From assembly GCA_019677205.1 (NCBI GenBank), contig JAAMXY010000127.1:62001-126000 (forward strand): a stretch of DNA of 64,000 bases, read 5' to 3'. The notes under the pieces were generated by a model. It saw nothing but the letters and a program-made list of their open reading frames with translations. It made no database searches and was not told the origin of the DNA. The stretch comes from Pinguiococcus pyrenoidosus. Its lineage: Eukaryota > Sar > Pinguiophyceae > Pinguiochrysidales > Pinguiochrysidaceae. Within the stretch, counting starts at the first letter, position 1, and each line of letters starts with the position of its first letter. The position numbers were made by a program, and so were the translations under genes. Of this stretch, positions 50,202 through 60,880 are shown in pieces.

Positions 50202-53200
50202 ATGCGCGCTCTGCTCTCGGCGGCCCTCGTGGCCCTTTCGGCGTCGTCAGCGCGCGCGCTGGCGCCCAGGTGCGCCGGACTCGCGGGCGAGCTACGCTTT
50301 GCGCACACAGCGGTTTTGCGCCGCGCGAGTTGGGGGGCACAGCGGGTGGAAGATGCCCGGTGCTTCGGAGGCTCATCTGCTTCTCTTCTGGGCTTGGCAA
50401 GGCCTGCGTCGCTGCGGCGCGGCTCCGCGCTTCTCATGTCCAAGGGCCCGCCGCTGGGCGACAAGTACTGCGTCGATCTCTCTCGAACCGTTCGCCGCAA
50501 GACCTCCACTGTGACCGCCGGACCCGTGAAGGTGAGACGTGCACCATGTGCTGGTCGATGTACCTCGGGAGCGAGTTGCAGTGCAGTGGGAGTACCAGAG
50601 TGCGCGCAGAGCGCGGCGAAAGGGCATCGACGTGTTGATGAATCTTCGGAAGGGCGGGGGGCCTTGCCATGCCTGGAGAGGAATAGAGACTGAGCGCCTT
50701 GTGTTGCCTTCTTGCAGATCGGCTCGGACCATCCCATTGCGCTGCAGACCATGACCACGACGGACACCAAGGATGTGCAGGCGTCCGTGGATCAGATCAT
50801 GAAGTGCCACGACATGGGCGCCGACCTCGTCCGCCTCACCGTGCAGGGCAGGAAGGAGGCCGAGGCTGCCATGAAGATCCGGGAGTCGCTCTTCCAGAAA
50901 GGTAGGCGGATGGTAGGCGGATGGAAGGAATTTGCGGTAGATGCCCAGGGCTTCGTGATGCCGATGCCGCCGGTGGACAGCTCGGCGTCGTTGCTGACGT
51001 TGTCCACAACCCGGCTGCATCAAGGCTACGACGTACCGCTGGTTGCCGACATCCACTTCCAGCCCAAGGTCGCTCTGATGGTGGCGGACGCCTTCGAGAA
51101 GATTCGCGTCAACCCGGGAAACTTCGCCGATGGAACCAAGTCCTTCGAGGAGATGGTACGCCGCCTTCATGCCTTGGGAACGCCAGCCGCAGAGTGGTCC
51201 TAAACGCGCATCTCGCGTCACCTAGGTATACGAGAACATGGACGACTTCCAGGCGGAGAGACCTCACATCGAAGAGCTCTTCATTCCGCTCGTGGAGAAG
51301 TGCAAGCGCCTCAACCGTGCGATGCGCATCGGAACGAACCACGGTGCGAACAGGAAGCTTGCAGGTCTCCGGCCTGGTGGGGAAGGTGCACCTCGTCTCA
51401 CCGAGATGCCGTGATCGCAGGCTCCCTCAGCGCGCGCGTAATGTCCTTCTACGGAGACACCCCGGAGGGCATGGTCGAGTCCGCCATCGAGTTCGCGGAG
51501 ATCTGCCGCGACCAGGACTACCACAACTTCGTCTTCAGCATGAAGGCCTCCAACCCCGTGGTCATGGTGCAAGCCTACCGCCGCCTCGCTGCTCGGATGT
51601 ACGATCTGGACTGGAACTACCCCCTTCACCTCGGAGTGACAGAGGCGGGAGAAGGTATCGCCTTGCCATCCACTCGTGCGGAGCACCTGACATGCTGCCA
51701 GTTTCGGGCCTGGCTCTTACACTCGCAATCGCATGAATGAACAGGTGAAGACGGTCGCATGAAGTCTGCCATCGGCATTGGCACGCTTCTCCAAGATGGC
51801 CTAGGCGACACCATCCGTGTCAGCCTCACGGAGGTGCGCTTCAATGAGCTTCCAAGCTGATCGCACAGAGCGAGCTCTGACGTGAAACCAATTCCCCGCC
51901 CCATGCAGGATCCGGAGCTGGAACTGGCCCCGTGCCGCGAGCTCGCCCGTCTTGGCACCGTCGCAGCAGCGCCCGAGTCGGTGAGCTTGGCAAACTTCAC
52001 CTAGCAAGGGAACAGCATCGACTTATAGGCCTTCTTTGCCCTTTGCAGGAGAGCCGATACACGATCGTTCCGCCCTTCTCCGAGACCAAGCGCGACTTTG
52101 CTCAGTTTGAGAGGCGCAAGGGGTAACGACCAGTAACGACCAGCACCCTGTGCTGTTCTCGATGGCTCCGCGCTGACGTCTGCGTTTCGCTTCTTTCTCC
52201 TCCCTTCCCTTTCCTTCTCCTCCCTTCCCTTTCCTTCTCCTCCCTTCCCTTTCCTTCCCCTTCCTTCCCTTCCCTTCCCTCCCCTGCCATTCCTTTCCTT
52301 TCCCGCCTCTTCTCCAGTGCCCCCTTGGAGAAGGCCGAGGCGGAGACTTTCCCGACCGACCAGTACTTCCACCGCGACGGCAGCGTCTTCTCCGTGATCA
52401 GCTCCGATATCCTGGACACCCCCGACGTGCTCTACCAGAGCATGGGGTGCAAAGTTGCTCTGGGCATGCCCTTCAAGGACATTGCTACCTCTGACAGCCT
52501 GGTGCTGAAGGACGTGCCCGCCTCGGACAACACGGATGCGCGTCTGGCGCTGAAGCGGCTTCAGGAAGTCGGCGTGGGCGTCTTCGCGCCGTGGGAAGCT
52601 CTCCAAAGCGCGCCGATCCCGGAGGCGGTCGCGATCACGTCCCTCAAGGAGATGTCCGACGGCTCCGGCTACGCCAGCATGCTGGAGGCCGCCCAGGCGA
52701 CGCGACTGGCGGTCGTCCTCGACGGCACCGAATCCGATGAAGCCTTCAACGCCGTGAAGGACCTGCCGAAGGACGTGCTCACGTGCCTCTTCCTTAAGAT
52801 GGACTCGGGCGTTTCGCGGACGCACGCTTCGCGCCGTATCTTTGAGCTTCTGCACCAGGCGGAAATGGACACGCTCGTGATGCACTACGTCGTGGCGCAG
52901 GAAGAGGAGGCCGGCCCCGTCGGCCGCGAGAAGTTCGTGCTCAAGGCCGGATCGGAGGTCGGCCCTCTTCTCGTCGACGGCCTCGGCGATGGCATCGTCT
53001 TGGAGAACGGCAAGGTCGACGATGACATCACGTATCCGCTCGCGTACTTGCGGGAGACGGCCTTCGGAATGCTGCAAGGAAGCCGCATGCGCACCGTCAA
53101 GACCGAGTTCGTCTCGTGCCCGAGCTGCGGCCGCACTCTCTTCGACCTGCAAGAGGTCACGGACCAGATCCGCCAGCGCACCGGCCACCTTCCGGGAGTG

Positions 53201-53630
53201 AGCATTGCTATCATGGGATGCATCGTCAACGGACCGGGAGAGATGGCCGATGCCGATTTCGGGTACGGAGTGGCCTCGTCTGCCTGCCTCCGTGTAGGTT
53301 CTGCTCAGCGAGACCCTGACGAATTTTCGTTTCTCCCCGCTTCCAGATACGTCGGTAGCGCAGCAGGCAAGATCGATCTCTACGTAGGCAAGACAGTAGT
53401 ACGCAGAGGTAAGCCAGGGACAAAGGAAGAGCGAATCGGGAGCCCGAGACAGCGGACAAGGACATGGAGCCGGGTCGGCGACTCAAGCCCTCTTGCAACT
53501 CGCAGGCATCAACATGGACAGCGCTCCCGATCAGCTTGTGGACCTCATCAAGGAACACGGCATGTGGAAGGACCCGGATCAGCAGGCCGAAGAGGAAACG
53601 GAAGTGGAAGACGAGAAGGTCGTCGTGTAG
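50202..53630 (+). CDS. ispG: 4-Hydroxy-3-methylbut-2-enyl-diphosphate synthase, plastid type
   Basis: Eleven exons: 50202-50531, 50718-50901, 51025-51155, 51226-51343, 51421-51654, 51745-51833, 51909-51980, 52049-52122, 52318-53262, 53347-53408, 53506-53630; 787 aa. The bipartite presequence is [19 protein letters not shown] followed by LAP. IspG (GcpE) converts MEcPP to HMBPP in the plastid MEP pathway. TIM-barrel blocks: [80 protein letters not shown], and [20 protein letters not shown]. Exon 9 begins with the large insert found only in plant, apicomplexan and some bacterial IspG, then carries the Fe-S domain ([31 protein letters not shown]), with all three cysteine ligands. The end [14 protein letters not shown] is typical. 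Confidence 0.95.
52190..52300 (+). repeat. Intronic pyrimidine minisatellite in ispG
   Basis: Intron 8 of ispG (52123-52317, 195 bp, about twice the usual length) is filled with tandem copies of a ~20-bp unit (ctcctcccttccctttcctt) grading into simple ttccc repeats. The array is purely pyrimidine on the sense strand and leads into the 3' splice site. Confidence 0.9.
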
Positions 53631-53783
53631 ATGGAATCGGCGCTTGTCTCAATCGCCCGAGCTACCAGGCAAGGCGAAGAGGTTGGATGTGGAGAAATCA
53701 GCTAGATAGCACAAGGCGTTCCGAATGTGCGCTTACTCGGCCTAAAGCTTTCATGGCTTGATTGCGTCCTTGTGATGGTGGCC

Positions 53784-55146
53784 TCACGCCAGCAACGCTT
53801 CTCGAATCCTATCAACAATATCCTCGACCGCCTTGTTTTGAATGGACGGGGAAGGGGAGGAGGGGGGAGAAAGGGGAAGATGGGCATCAGACACGGAGCG
53901 CAAAGCTCATGCGATTGCACGAGAGCTGTATCCTCACCGCAAGAGCACCGTTGCCAACATCACCGCAAGCTAGCAGCTTCTCTTGAGGGGTAACAACCTG
54001 CGGAGGCAGCGTCTTTCGTCACTTGTCACGTCGCTTTGCAACGATCACGCAGTCTCCGTACCTCCGCACCCCACTCGCGGAGCGTGTTGAGATGTGCGAC
54101 CGTGATGTTCTGCTGCCACATGATCGTGTTCATCGCTGGTGCGAGGATGACCGGCTTGGCGGGCGGCGGAATGACTTCCGAGTTGCTTCCCCCTTTGATG
54201 AGCATGGGTTTCTCGTTCGCCTCGACGACGACGGGCTTCTCCCAGCCTTCGCTGCGAGACGAGCCCAAGCTCGACATGGAGCTGAAGCTGCCGTTCTGGT
54301 TCCAGTCCCACGCCCTCGCGAGGCATGTCACCAGGTTGTCGCACAGACCCAGCGAGAGCTTGGCCAAGGTGTTCGCGCTCAGAGGAGCGTACACCAGGAC
54401 TCGATTCCGCTTGGCCAAGTCAATGTGCAACACTCGGGAGCCTTCGTGGAAAGCACGGCATCCCAGTTGTAAGCATGCAAGCACAAGCAAGAACAGCTGC
54501 AAGACGCTGTCCACTGTGGAAGCAAAGCAAAGCAAAGCAAAGGTAGACACCTGTCTCGCTCCCAACTTCCGTGTAGTCCCCCCACTCGTCTGCATCCGTC
54601 CAGATCTCCAGATACGGCACTCCATCGTCGTCTTTAGTAAGAAGCGATCGTAGACCGTGTGGTTAGAGCCATTTGGCGCACACATGTTCCGTGCGCTGCG
54701 GCGCAAAGCGAAGTGGAGCAAAGCAGATCGCACCTTTGTATCTTTGCAGCTGTCGAAGTAATCGATGCGGTTCTTCGCCTCTGTACAGCACGTTCTGGAA
54801 GAAGCCTCCACTTTTCGTCAGCACCAGATCCACGTAGACTGCGGCAGTCTGTGCGCGGAGCTGTTAGACGCGAAGCCATGACGGGGGAAGCGCACGTCGA
54901 AAGACACGCTTCTCTCACCGAGGGCTTTGACGAACTCTCGGTGTCCAAGATGAGCGCTCTGGCGATTTGCGCCGCCTTGACCGCAGCCACGCTTCCACAC
55001 GCACAGAGTGCCACTCGCTTCTTTCCATCCTGTGGCGCGGCTGAGTACAAACGGAGAGAAGCGCAGAATCCGTGAGCGGAACTTCGACCTTTGACAGGAG
55101 ATTTCGCTTCATCGACGCACTTCGCTTGCGTCGCCACCTGCGCCAT
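53784..55146 (-). CDS. PPCDC: Phosphopantothenoylcysteine decarboxylase (HAL3/CoaC family)
   Basis: Six exons (minus): 54919-55146, 54734-54848, 54551-54631, 54062-54441, 53938-53997, 53784-53831; 303 aa with consistent phases. The flavoprotein decarboxylates 4'-phosphopantothenoylcysteine in CoA synthesis. Motifs: CACGSVAAVKAAQIARAL (FMN site), VYVDLVLTKSGGFF, DADEW, VLHIDL (catalytic His), APLSANTLAKLSLGLCDNL, PAMNTIMW (Asn) and LLACGDVGNGALA (catalytic Cys), followed by a helix VEDIVDRIREALL. A ~40-residue Ser/Lys/Pro-rich insert (SSMSSLGSSRSEGWEKPVVV and following) interrupts the core before PAMNT. The start at 55146 is the least certain part; an upstream in-frame extension exists. Intron 3 holds an (agcaa)n repeat at 54521-54541. 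Confidence 0.9.
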
Positions 55147-55921
55147 GCGACTGCCACGGCACCAGCGACGGCCACAGTGAGCACCACAGCGGAGTGGCGG
55201 CGGATCCACATCGCGGTAGACGCGGAAGCTCTCTTGCTGCGGACGAGGCGAAGTGGCGTCCGGTCTAAAAAGGGCGGAAGCTCGTTTACTTGTCGCGTGT
55301 TTGGGCTCTCCAAGGATGTATATTTTGAATACCCAGGATGGCACGCTCTCCACCTATGATGTGGTATTCTATGATTTTCTAATTCAATATGGTAAAGCAA
55401 CAGCTGGCAGCCGAAGAGTTTTCGCGCGCTGTGGTTTGAAATGGCCGCCAGGAATCGCCGCCGAGTTTCCTCTCTTTCGAGTCTCTTCTGGCTCGGCGTT
55501 TTGACCGCATCCGCAGAGCTTCTGGAGAAACCTGCAATGCCAACACGTCTCGCGCGTCTAAGCAATGTTCTCGTGGCAAGCAATTGGAAGCGCGGGCCGA
55601 TTCGTGGAAGGAACGACACACCCACGATGCGGAGACGACAGGCTTTGGTGGCGACGCCGAGATTTGCTGCGTCTGGCACGCCGACCTTCGTTCCAACCGC
55701 CGCAGCAGAAGCGGGCCTCAGGTGGCAAGACCACCTTGCCAGGCCCAAGTCCCTCATGTGCGGAGAAGGCAGTGGGAAGAAAAGAAAGCAGAGCGAGAGA
55801 GAAGAAAGGCCTTGGCCCCAAAGCAAGGGTGGTAGAGTCGCATCACTTCAACACGTACGTCCATCGTCGTGTCGCTGCGGCTCTTTCTAGCGCGATGTGC
55901 CTCTTCACTGTGACACGAAAG
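55147..55921. other. Intergenic region upstream of PPCDC
   Basis: 775 bp, promoter side of PPCDC (minus) and 3' side of the hypothetical gene. An AT-richer stretch at 55300-55400 (atgatgtggtattctatgat) probably marks the promoter. Frames crossing it have no recognisable content. Confidence 0.45.
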
Positions 55922-56419
55922 CTACAAATCTAGCTCGAAAATGTCTCCGTGGTCCTCGTCCGGCTGTGCGATGACGACATCCTCAGAACGTGAATACGAG
56001 GTGTCCTCGCCGAATGCGCCGAGCGCGTCTCTCCCAGCGCTCTTGGGCACTGCGATCGGCTCGCTCTTCGCGACGTACTGACCAAAACTGCTCCTACGCC
56101 CACTAACACGAGGCTCTTCCTCTCCCCCATGGTGGTGAGCCGATGTGTCGGCTTCACCGCTAGTCTTTCGCTCTCTCAGCCAGCGCTCGGACAGACAACT
56201 CAGGCTCTGGAGCGGTGGACTCGTCCCCAAGATGGTGCTGTCGCTGACGCGCTCGCTCTGTCTCTGTGGCTGCTTCTCTTCTACTTTCTGTCGTCGCTGG
56301 CGGCGGCGAACCGCTCTGCTCTTCAAGAGCAGAGGCTTAGTCTTGGCTTCGCCGGAGAGGCGAGCCGAGATGGCCGCCGAGAAGCGGAACACATCCATGT
56401 CCCGCTCCTTGCTCTCCAT
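55922..56419 (-). CDS. Hypothetical acidic/basic low-complexity protein
   Basis: Frame of 165 aa from an ATG at 56419 to a stop at 55922. It starts MESKERDMDVFRFSAAISAR and has a basic segment (KSRAVRRRQRRQKVEEKQPQ), a Ser-rich centre and an acidic C-terminus (EDVVIAQPDEDHGDIFELDL). No family was recognised. The evidence for a gene is the clean termination at both ends and an acidic tail unlikely by chance; an upstream exon may exist. Confidence 0.35.
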   Translation of the reverse strand: MESKERDMDVFRFSAAISARLSGEAKTKPLLLKSRAVRRRQRRQKVEEKQPQRQSERVSDSTILGTSPPLQSLSCLSERWLRERKTSGEADTSAHHHGGEEEPRVSGRRSSFGQYVAKSEPIAVPKSAGRDALGAFGEDTSYSRSEDVVIAQPDEDHGDIFELDL

Positions 56420-57257
56420 AGCGTTCACCAAGGTCCTGTCCTATGCGCGCGGTACTCCGGATGTGCGTTGGAACTCTACGGCCTTTCCGGCAACTTATCA
56501 TGTTCGAAAGGTCGCTTCGCACGCCCAACTCTGGTCGTGGACAGGGTCGCCGAACAACCGATTCGGCACGAAACGCAGGTGAGACTAGACCGATGAGCCC
56601 CAGCGCAAGCTGCACGCGGCCTTGCACACATACCTGAAGGGCGGTTTCAGCAGGACAGTGGCATGGTGCCGGTGTGCGGAAAGGGCGGCAAGGGCCTTGC
56701 CTCTTCGCGTGCGATCACTTCGGCGCCGCTCAGCCCTTCGCACCTGGAATTGGAGCCGTCCCCGATTTCCAATGGAAATGGAAGCGGGAAGACGTGGAGG
56801 GAGATCCTCAAGCGTGCGGCTTCAGGTGCGCAACCACAGGTCGGATTGGGGCCTGGGGTGCGGTCTCGGCCAATGGCCGCGGCCGGAGATTCCACATGGA
56901 CCAATCCGGATGTTTCCTGACAGCTCTCGGCAAAGTTGAAGGGCAAGTGCCCAATGGCAGGTCGCGCATCCTTCAACCCAGCAAGCGCCTGGTGGCGCGC
57001 TTGCGCCGTGAACCAACCATTTCCGGGGCGGCCTATGAGGTGCGCGAGCGGCGAGGGCAGTAAGCCGCCCGGAAAAGAATGGGATTCCATTTTGTGAGGC
57101 GCTATCTCGGCCTGCTTCAGCCGAGAATAGTCGGCTTTTTAAAACCAATACCGATGAGCTTGACCGGCCGATGTACGGCGGCGCTTAGGGGTACGCGCTC
57201 CGCTTTCCCGCCGTTTTCGAAGCCGCGGTAACCACACCGGAAGCGCGCCACAGCTGC
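56420..57257. promoter_or_regulatory. CCAAT-rich upstream region of the TPS-TPP gene
   Basis: The 838-bp gap holds four CCAAT motifs within about 110 bp: 56845-56849 (minus), 56870-56874, 56901-56905 and 56951-56955 (plus). This is the densest cluster in the window, and it ends about 300 bp before the TPS-TPP ATG. No coding content was recognised. Confidence 0.4.
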
Positions 57258-60200
57258 ATGCTCACGCGCTCTGCCTCTCTGAATCCATGGCAACTGGTGT
57301 CGCTGGCTTCAGACTGGTTCCGCTGCTGCGCTGCGACGCCAGATAAGCAACTTGAACACGACGCGCCCTCCGCCTCCGAAGCCGAGTCGCACATGGACGC
57401 CACGGACGATGGCGCGCCCGCGGACGAGGCGCACCTGCTCGCGCAGCTGCAGCAGCTCCACGCGCAGCTCCAGGAGCTGCGACGCGGGGAGCGCCGCAGC
57501 CAGGACCTCAACTCCAACGGGCTCAGTCCGGCGCCCAGAGACATGGCCGAACCCATGATTCTGGTGACGGCCAAGAAGCTGGAGTTCAGTCTGCCCCCGA
57601 ACCTGCCGGTCACCGTGCTGGAGGCGCCCAATCCGGGCGCCAAGGCGAACAGCGGGCTGAACACCTTCTGCACGCGCTGCTTGTGGCCGCTGTTCCACAG
57701 CATCCCATCGCACTTCGGAGACACGCTTCTGCACGCGTCGATGAACTCGTACTATCGCGACTTCGTGCAGCGGAATCAGCGCATGCTGGAGATGACCGCC
57801 TCGGCCATCACCAGCTACAGCAGCAACGGCGACGAAGCGCCGAATGTCGTGGTGTTTGACTACGAGCTCATGCTGCTGCCGAACCTCCTGCGACGCCGCT
57901 TTCCCGAAGTGTCCATCTGCTTCTTCCTGTGCATTCCCTTCCCGTCGTCGGAGTTCTTCAACATGCTGCCCATGAGACAGGTGAGTCTGGTCGTCTGGGG
58001 AGGTGCAGCGGAACTAAGCAGGCGCCTTGGCGGAATCTGACGGGGACTTCGTTTTGCTATGCGTGTGCGTCTTGCTTTGGCCACCGTCCATTCCTTTCGA
58101 TAGGAACTCTTGCGTGGCGTGCTCGGGGCCGACCTTGTGAGCTTCAACCACTTCGACTACGTGACCAACTTTTTATCCGCGTGCACGCACGTGCTGGGCT
58201 TGGAGACGACGCCCAGCCGCTTCACCTACGAAGGGCGCCTCATCAGCCTGAGCATCTGTCCCCTCGGCGTCCACCCCGACGACTTCGATACGACGTCGGA
58301 AGAGGTCCAGGCTCGGTTTCGGCACTTGGAGGCCAAGTTGAAAGGCGGGGCAAACGAGGATCCGCTGGGAGGGAATCTCTTTGCGCGGAAGGTCACTCGA
58401 AAAGTCATCATCAGCGTCGACAAGTTGGACGAGTGCAGCGGGATTCCCGAGAAGCTCATGGCGTTCCAGACGCTGCTGCAGATGTTCCCGGAGCATCGGC
58501 AGAACACCACGCTGTACCTCATCTTGGACGCGACGTCGCCCTTGGTGGACAGTCACCTGGACAAGCAGCTGAATCAGCTCGTGGGCACCCTGAACGGAAA
58601 GTTTGGCAGCGCCGACTACTGCCCCGTGAGATACATTCGGCGGCCGCTGGATAAGGCGCAGCTCGTTGCCCTGTACGCGATTGCCGACGTGGCGCTCGTC
58701 ACGAGCTTGAGAGAAGGGATCAACCTCAGGGCGATGGAATTCGTCCTGTGCCAGCAGTATGGGAAGGAGGGCGTCCTCGTGTACAGCGAGTTCGCCGGCT
58801 GTGCGTCGAGCTTGAAGGGCGCCATCGTCGTGAACCCGTACCACACGGAAGAGGTGGCGCGGGCCGTACACAACGCCATCACCATGACGGCCACCACAAA
58901 GAAGGTCTTCCACCACCAGCTGCTGCAGTACGCCACGGCGTACACCAGCCGCGCATGGGCGAACCGGCTGGTGTGGGAGCTGAAACGCGCGGCCGAGTCC
59001 GCCAGGGAGTGCAACAGAGCAATACACCTTGAGCTTGGAGACATCAAATCGTTCTATGAGAGAAGCACCCAACGCCTCTTCGTGCTCGACTACGAGGGGA
59101 CGCTGACAGACTTTGAGGCCGTGAAAGAGCTTCTGAAAGTCGATCCGGAAGTGAAGAGCACGCTCCAAAGCCTCGCCGCGGATCCGCGAAATCGGGTGTA
59201 CATATACAGCGGCTGGGGTACCAAGGATTTGGAGCGCTGGTTCGGGGAGATTCCCAATCTCGGCCTCATCGCGGAGAACGGATACTGGGTGAGACCGGCC
59301 GGTATCAGCAACTCCCTGCCGACCTCGAACTTGAGCCCGAAGCTGACGGCGATCGTTCCGAATCGGACGCCGAACCAAAGCAGCCCGATCGGCAGCATGG
59401 ACGCCGAGGTCGCAAACTCAAACATCGGCCTTAGCCTGAACGAGAACGAGATAGAAGAACATAAAGAGGATCACCAAGAGAGTTTCATGGCGAGGCTGCA
59501 TGAGCTGGCCACCGCAAGTCCGACACTGAAGCCCGTCAGGTACGGTCCACGCTCGCATGTCGCATGCGCCCTCCCGGGGAAAACGTATTGTAGTCTGAGA
59601 TTTGGGCCAAGCGCTAACAAGGGTGGCACTCCGAATCACCGAACGAACAGGAGCGCTCACGACTTTGACAGCGATCCTGCGCGATCCGCGAGCCCGTCCG
59701 TGACGCTTTCCCCCCCCGCAACGGACTACGACCCGGAGAGCCGCTGGCACTGCTTCGGCCATCCGAACCTTGACTTCAGCTGGAAGTCGCGTGTCACCGC
59801 GATCCTCCGCGAGGCGACCGAGAGCACCCCCGGCTCATTGCTCGAGGTGGAGGATTCGTGTGTCTCGTGGCACTTCCGAGACACCGATCCGGACTTTGGA
59901 TTGATGCGCGCGAAGCAGCTGCAGCTGCACTTCGACGAGGTGCTCGCCAGCCACCCCGTCCGCACGGAGCTTTCCTTGAGGCGCAAGTGCCTTGTTGTGC
60001 ACCCAGCGTCCATCAATCGAACGCGCATGTTTAACAAGTTGCTCCGAGAGACGCACAAGCGACAATCCTTTGACTGCATCTTCATTGCAAGCACGGTTCG
60101 ATCGGCGGAAGATCAGTACTTCGACTCCGCTCGCGGGGCCTCGAGCTTCACGTGCACGGTCGGGAAGGGTGTCAGCCGTGCCCAGTACTATGTCGAGGAC

Positions 60201-60293
60201 ACCTTGGAGATGCTGAAAACGTTGCAGGCCCTCGCATCCTTGACGGCCATCTTGAACCACAACGGCTCGGTTGTGAGCGGCATGGAGCACTGA
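57258..60293 (+). CDS. Trehalose-6-phosphate synthase/phosphatase-like fusion (class II type), catalytic sites degenerate
   Basis: Exons 57258-57980 and 58104-60293 (123-bp intron); 970 aa. The N-terminal GT20 domain has FDYELMLLPNLLRRRFPEV, CFFLCIPFPSSEFF, GLETTPSRFTYEGRLISLSI, and TSLREGINLRAMEFVL. The C-terminal HAD domain begins LFVLDYEGTLTDF and ends with STVRSAEDQYF. Key residues differ from active enzymes: the histidine of the usual F-x-H-x-P-F-P motif is Cys225, the Arg and Lys of the phosphate loop (R-L-D-Y-x-K-G) are Lys348 and Ser353, and the HAD motif D-x-D-x-T reads Asp570-Tyr-Glu-Gly-Thr. It is therefore more likely a regulatory class II protein than a trehalose-making enzyme. 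A ~100-residue Ser/Asn insert lies at about 59330-59720. Confidence 0.88.
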
Positions 60294-60880
60294 GAAAGCC
60301 TGACACGTCCCCGGGGGAGCTCCGTAGACGTGGCACGTGGCCGTCGGCAGGTCTCGTTTGGGTTTGCGTGATTGTGTGGCTACACGGTGTGCAATCCTTG
60401 AGATTCATTTTGGAATTTGAGCTCAGTAGTAGCGTTGGTATCAAAGCGAGAGGCGGATCTGCGCCAGTGGCGCAATGTGCCAGTGTGGCAATGTGCAGTA
60501 ACCTGGCAGTGCGGCGACTCGATCACGCGGCGACTCGATCACGCGGCACCTTGATCATGCGAGCAAGCACGGCCGCAGCTGGAAATTGACAGAGGCGTCG
60601 ACGGTGCAAGCATCGCTCGGCTAGGACGACCGAATGGCGCATCGAATAATATGATTCCTACTTCCCTGAACCTTGGTTTAAATGACATGACAGGACACTC
60701 GGATGAACGCTAGGCGTCACACACCCGTCAAGGCTAGGCTAACTAGTCGCTTGTGCCACTGGCACGAGCTGCGCTATTGTGGTTTTTCTTGGCTCCGCAG
60801 CTTCTCGTTCCGCCAAACAGTGACGATTGCACGGGGCACGCTACTAACAGGATTGACGTCGGCACACCCCTCATGGCCCT
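60294..60880. other. Convergent intergenic region with 16-bp tandem repeat
   Basis: 587 bp between the TPS-TPP and GRK-like stops. The only structure is gcggcgactcgatcac repeated exactly at 60511-60526 and 60527-60542, followed by a third diverged copy. Confidence 0.6.

Noticed and set aside
58173-59378. 401-codon antisense frame in the TPS-TPP gene
   Set aside because: Complement of a conserved GT20/HAD coding exon; composition artefact.
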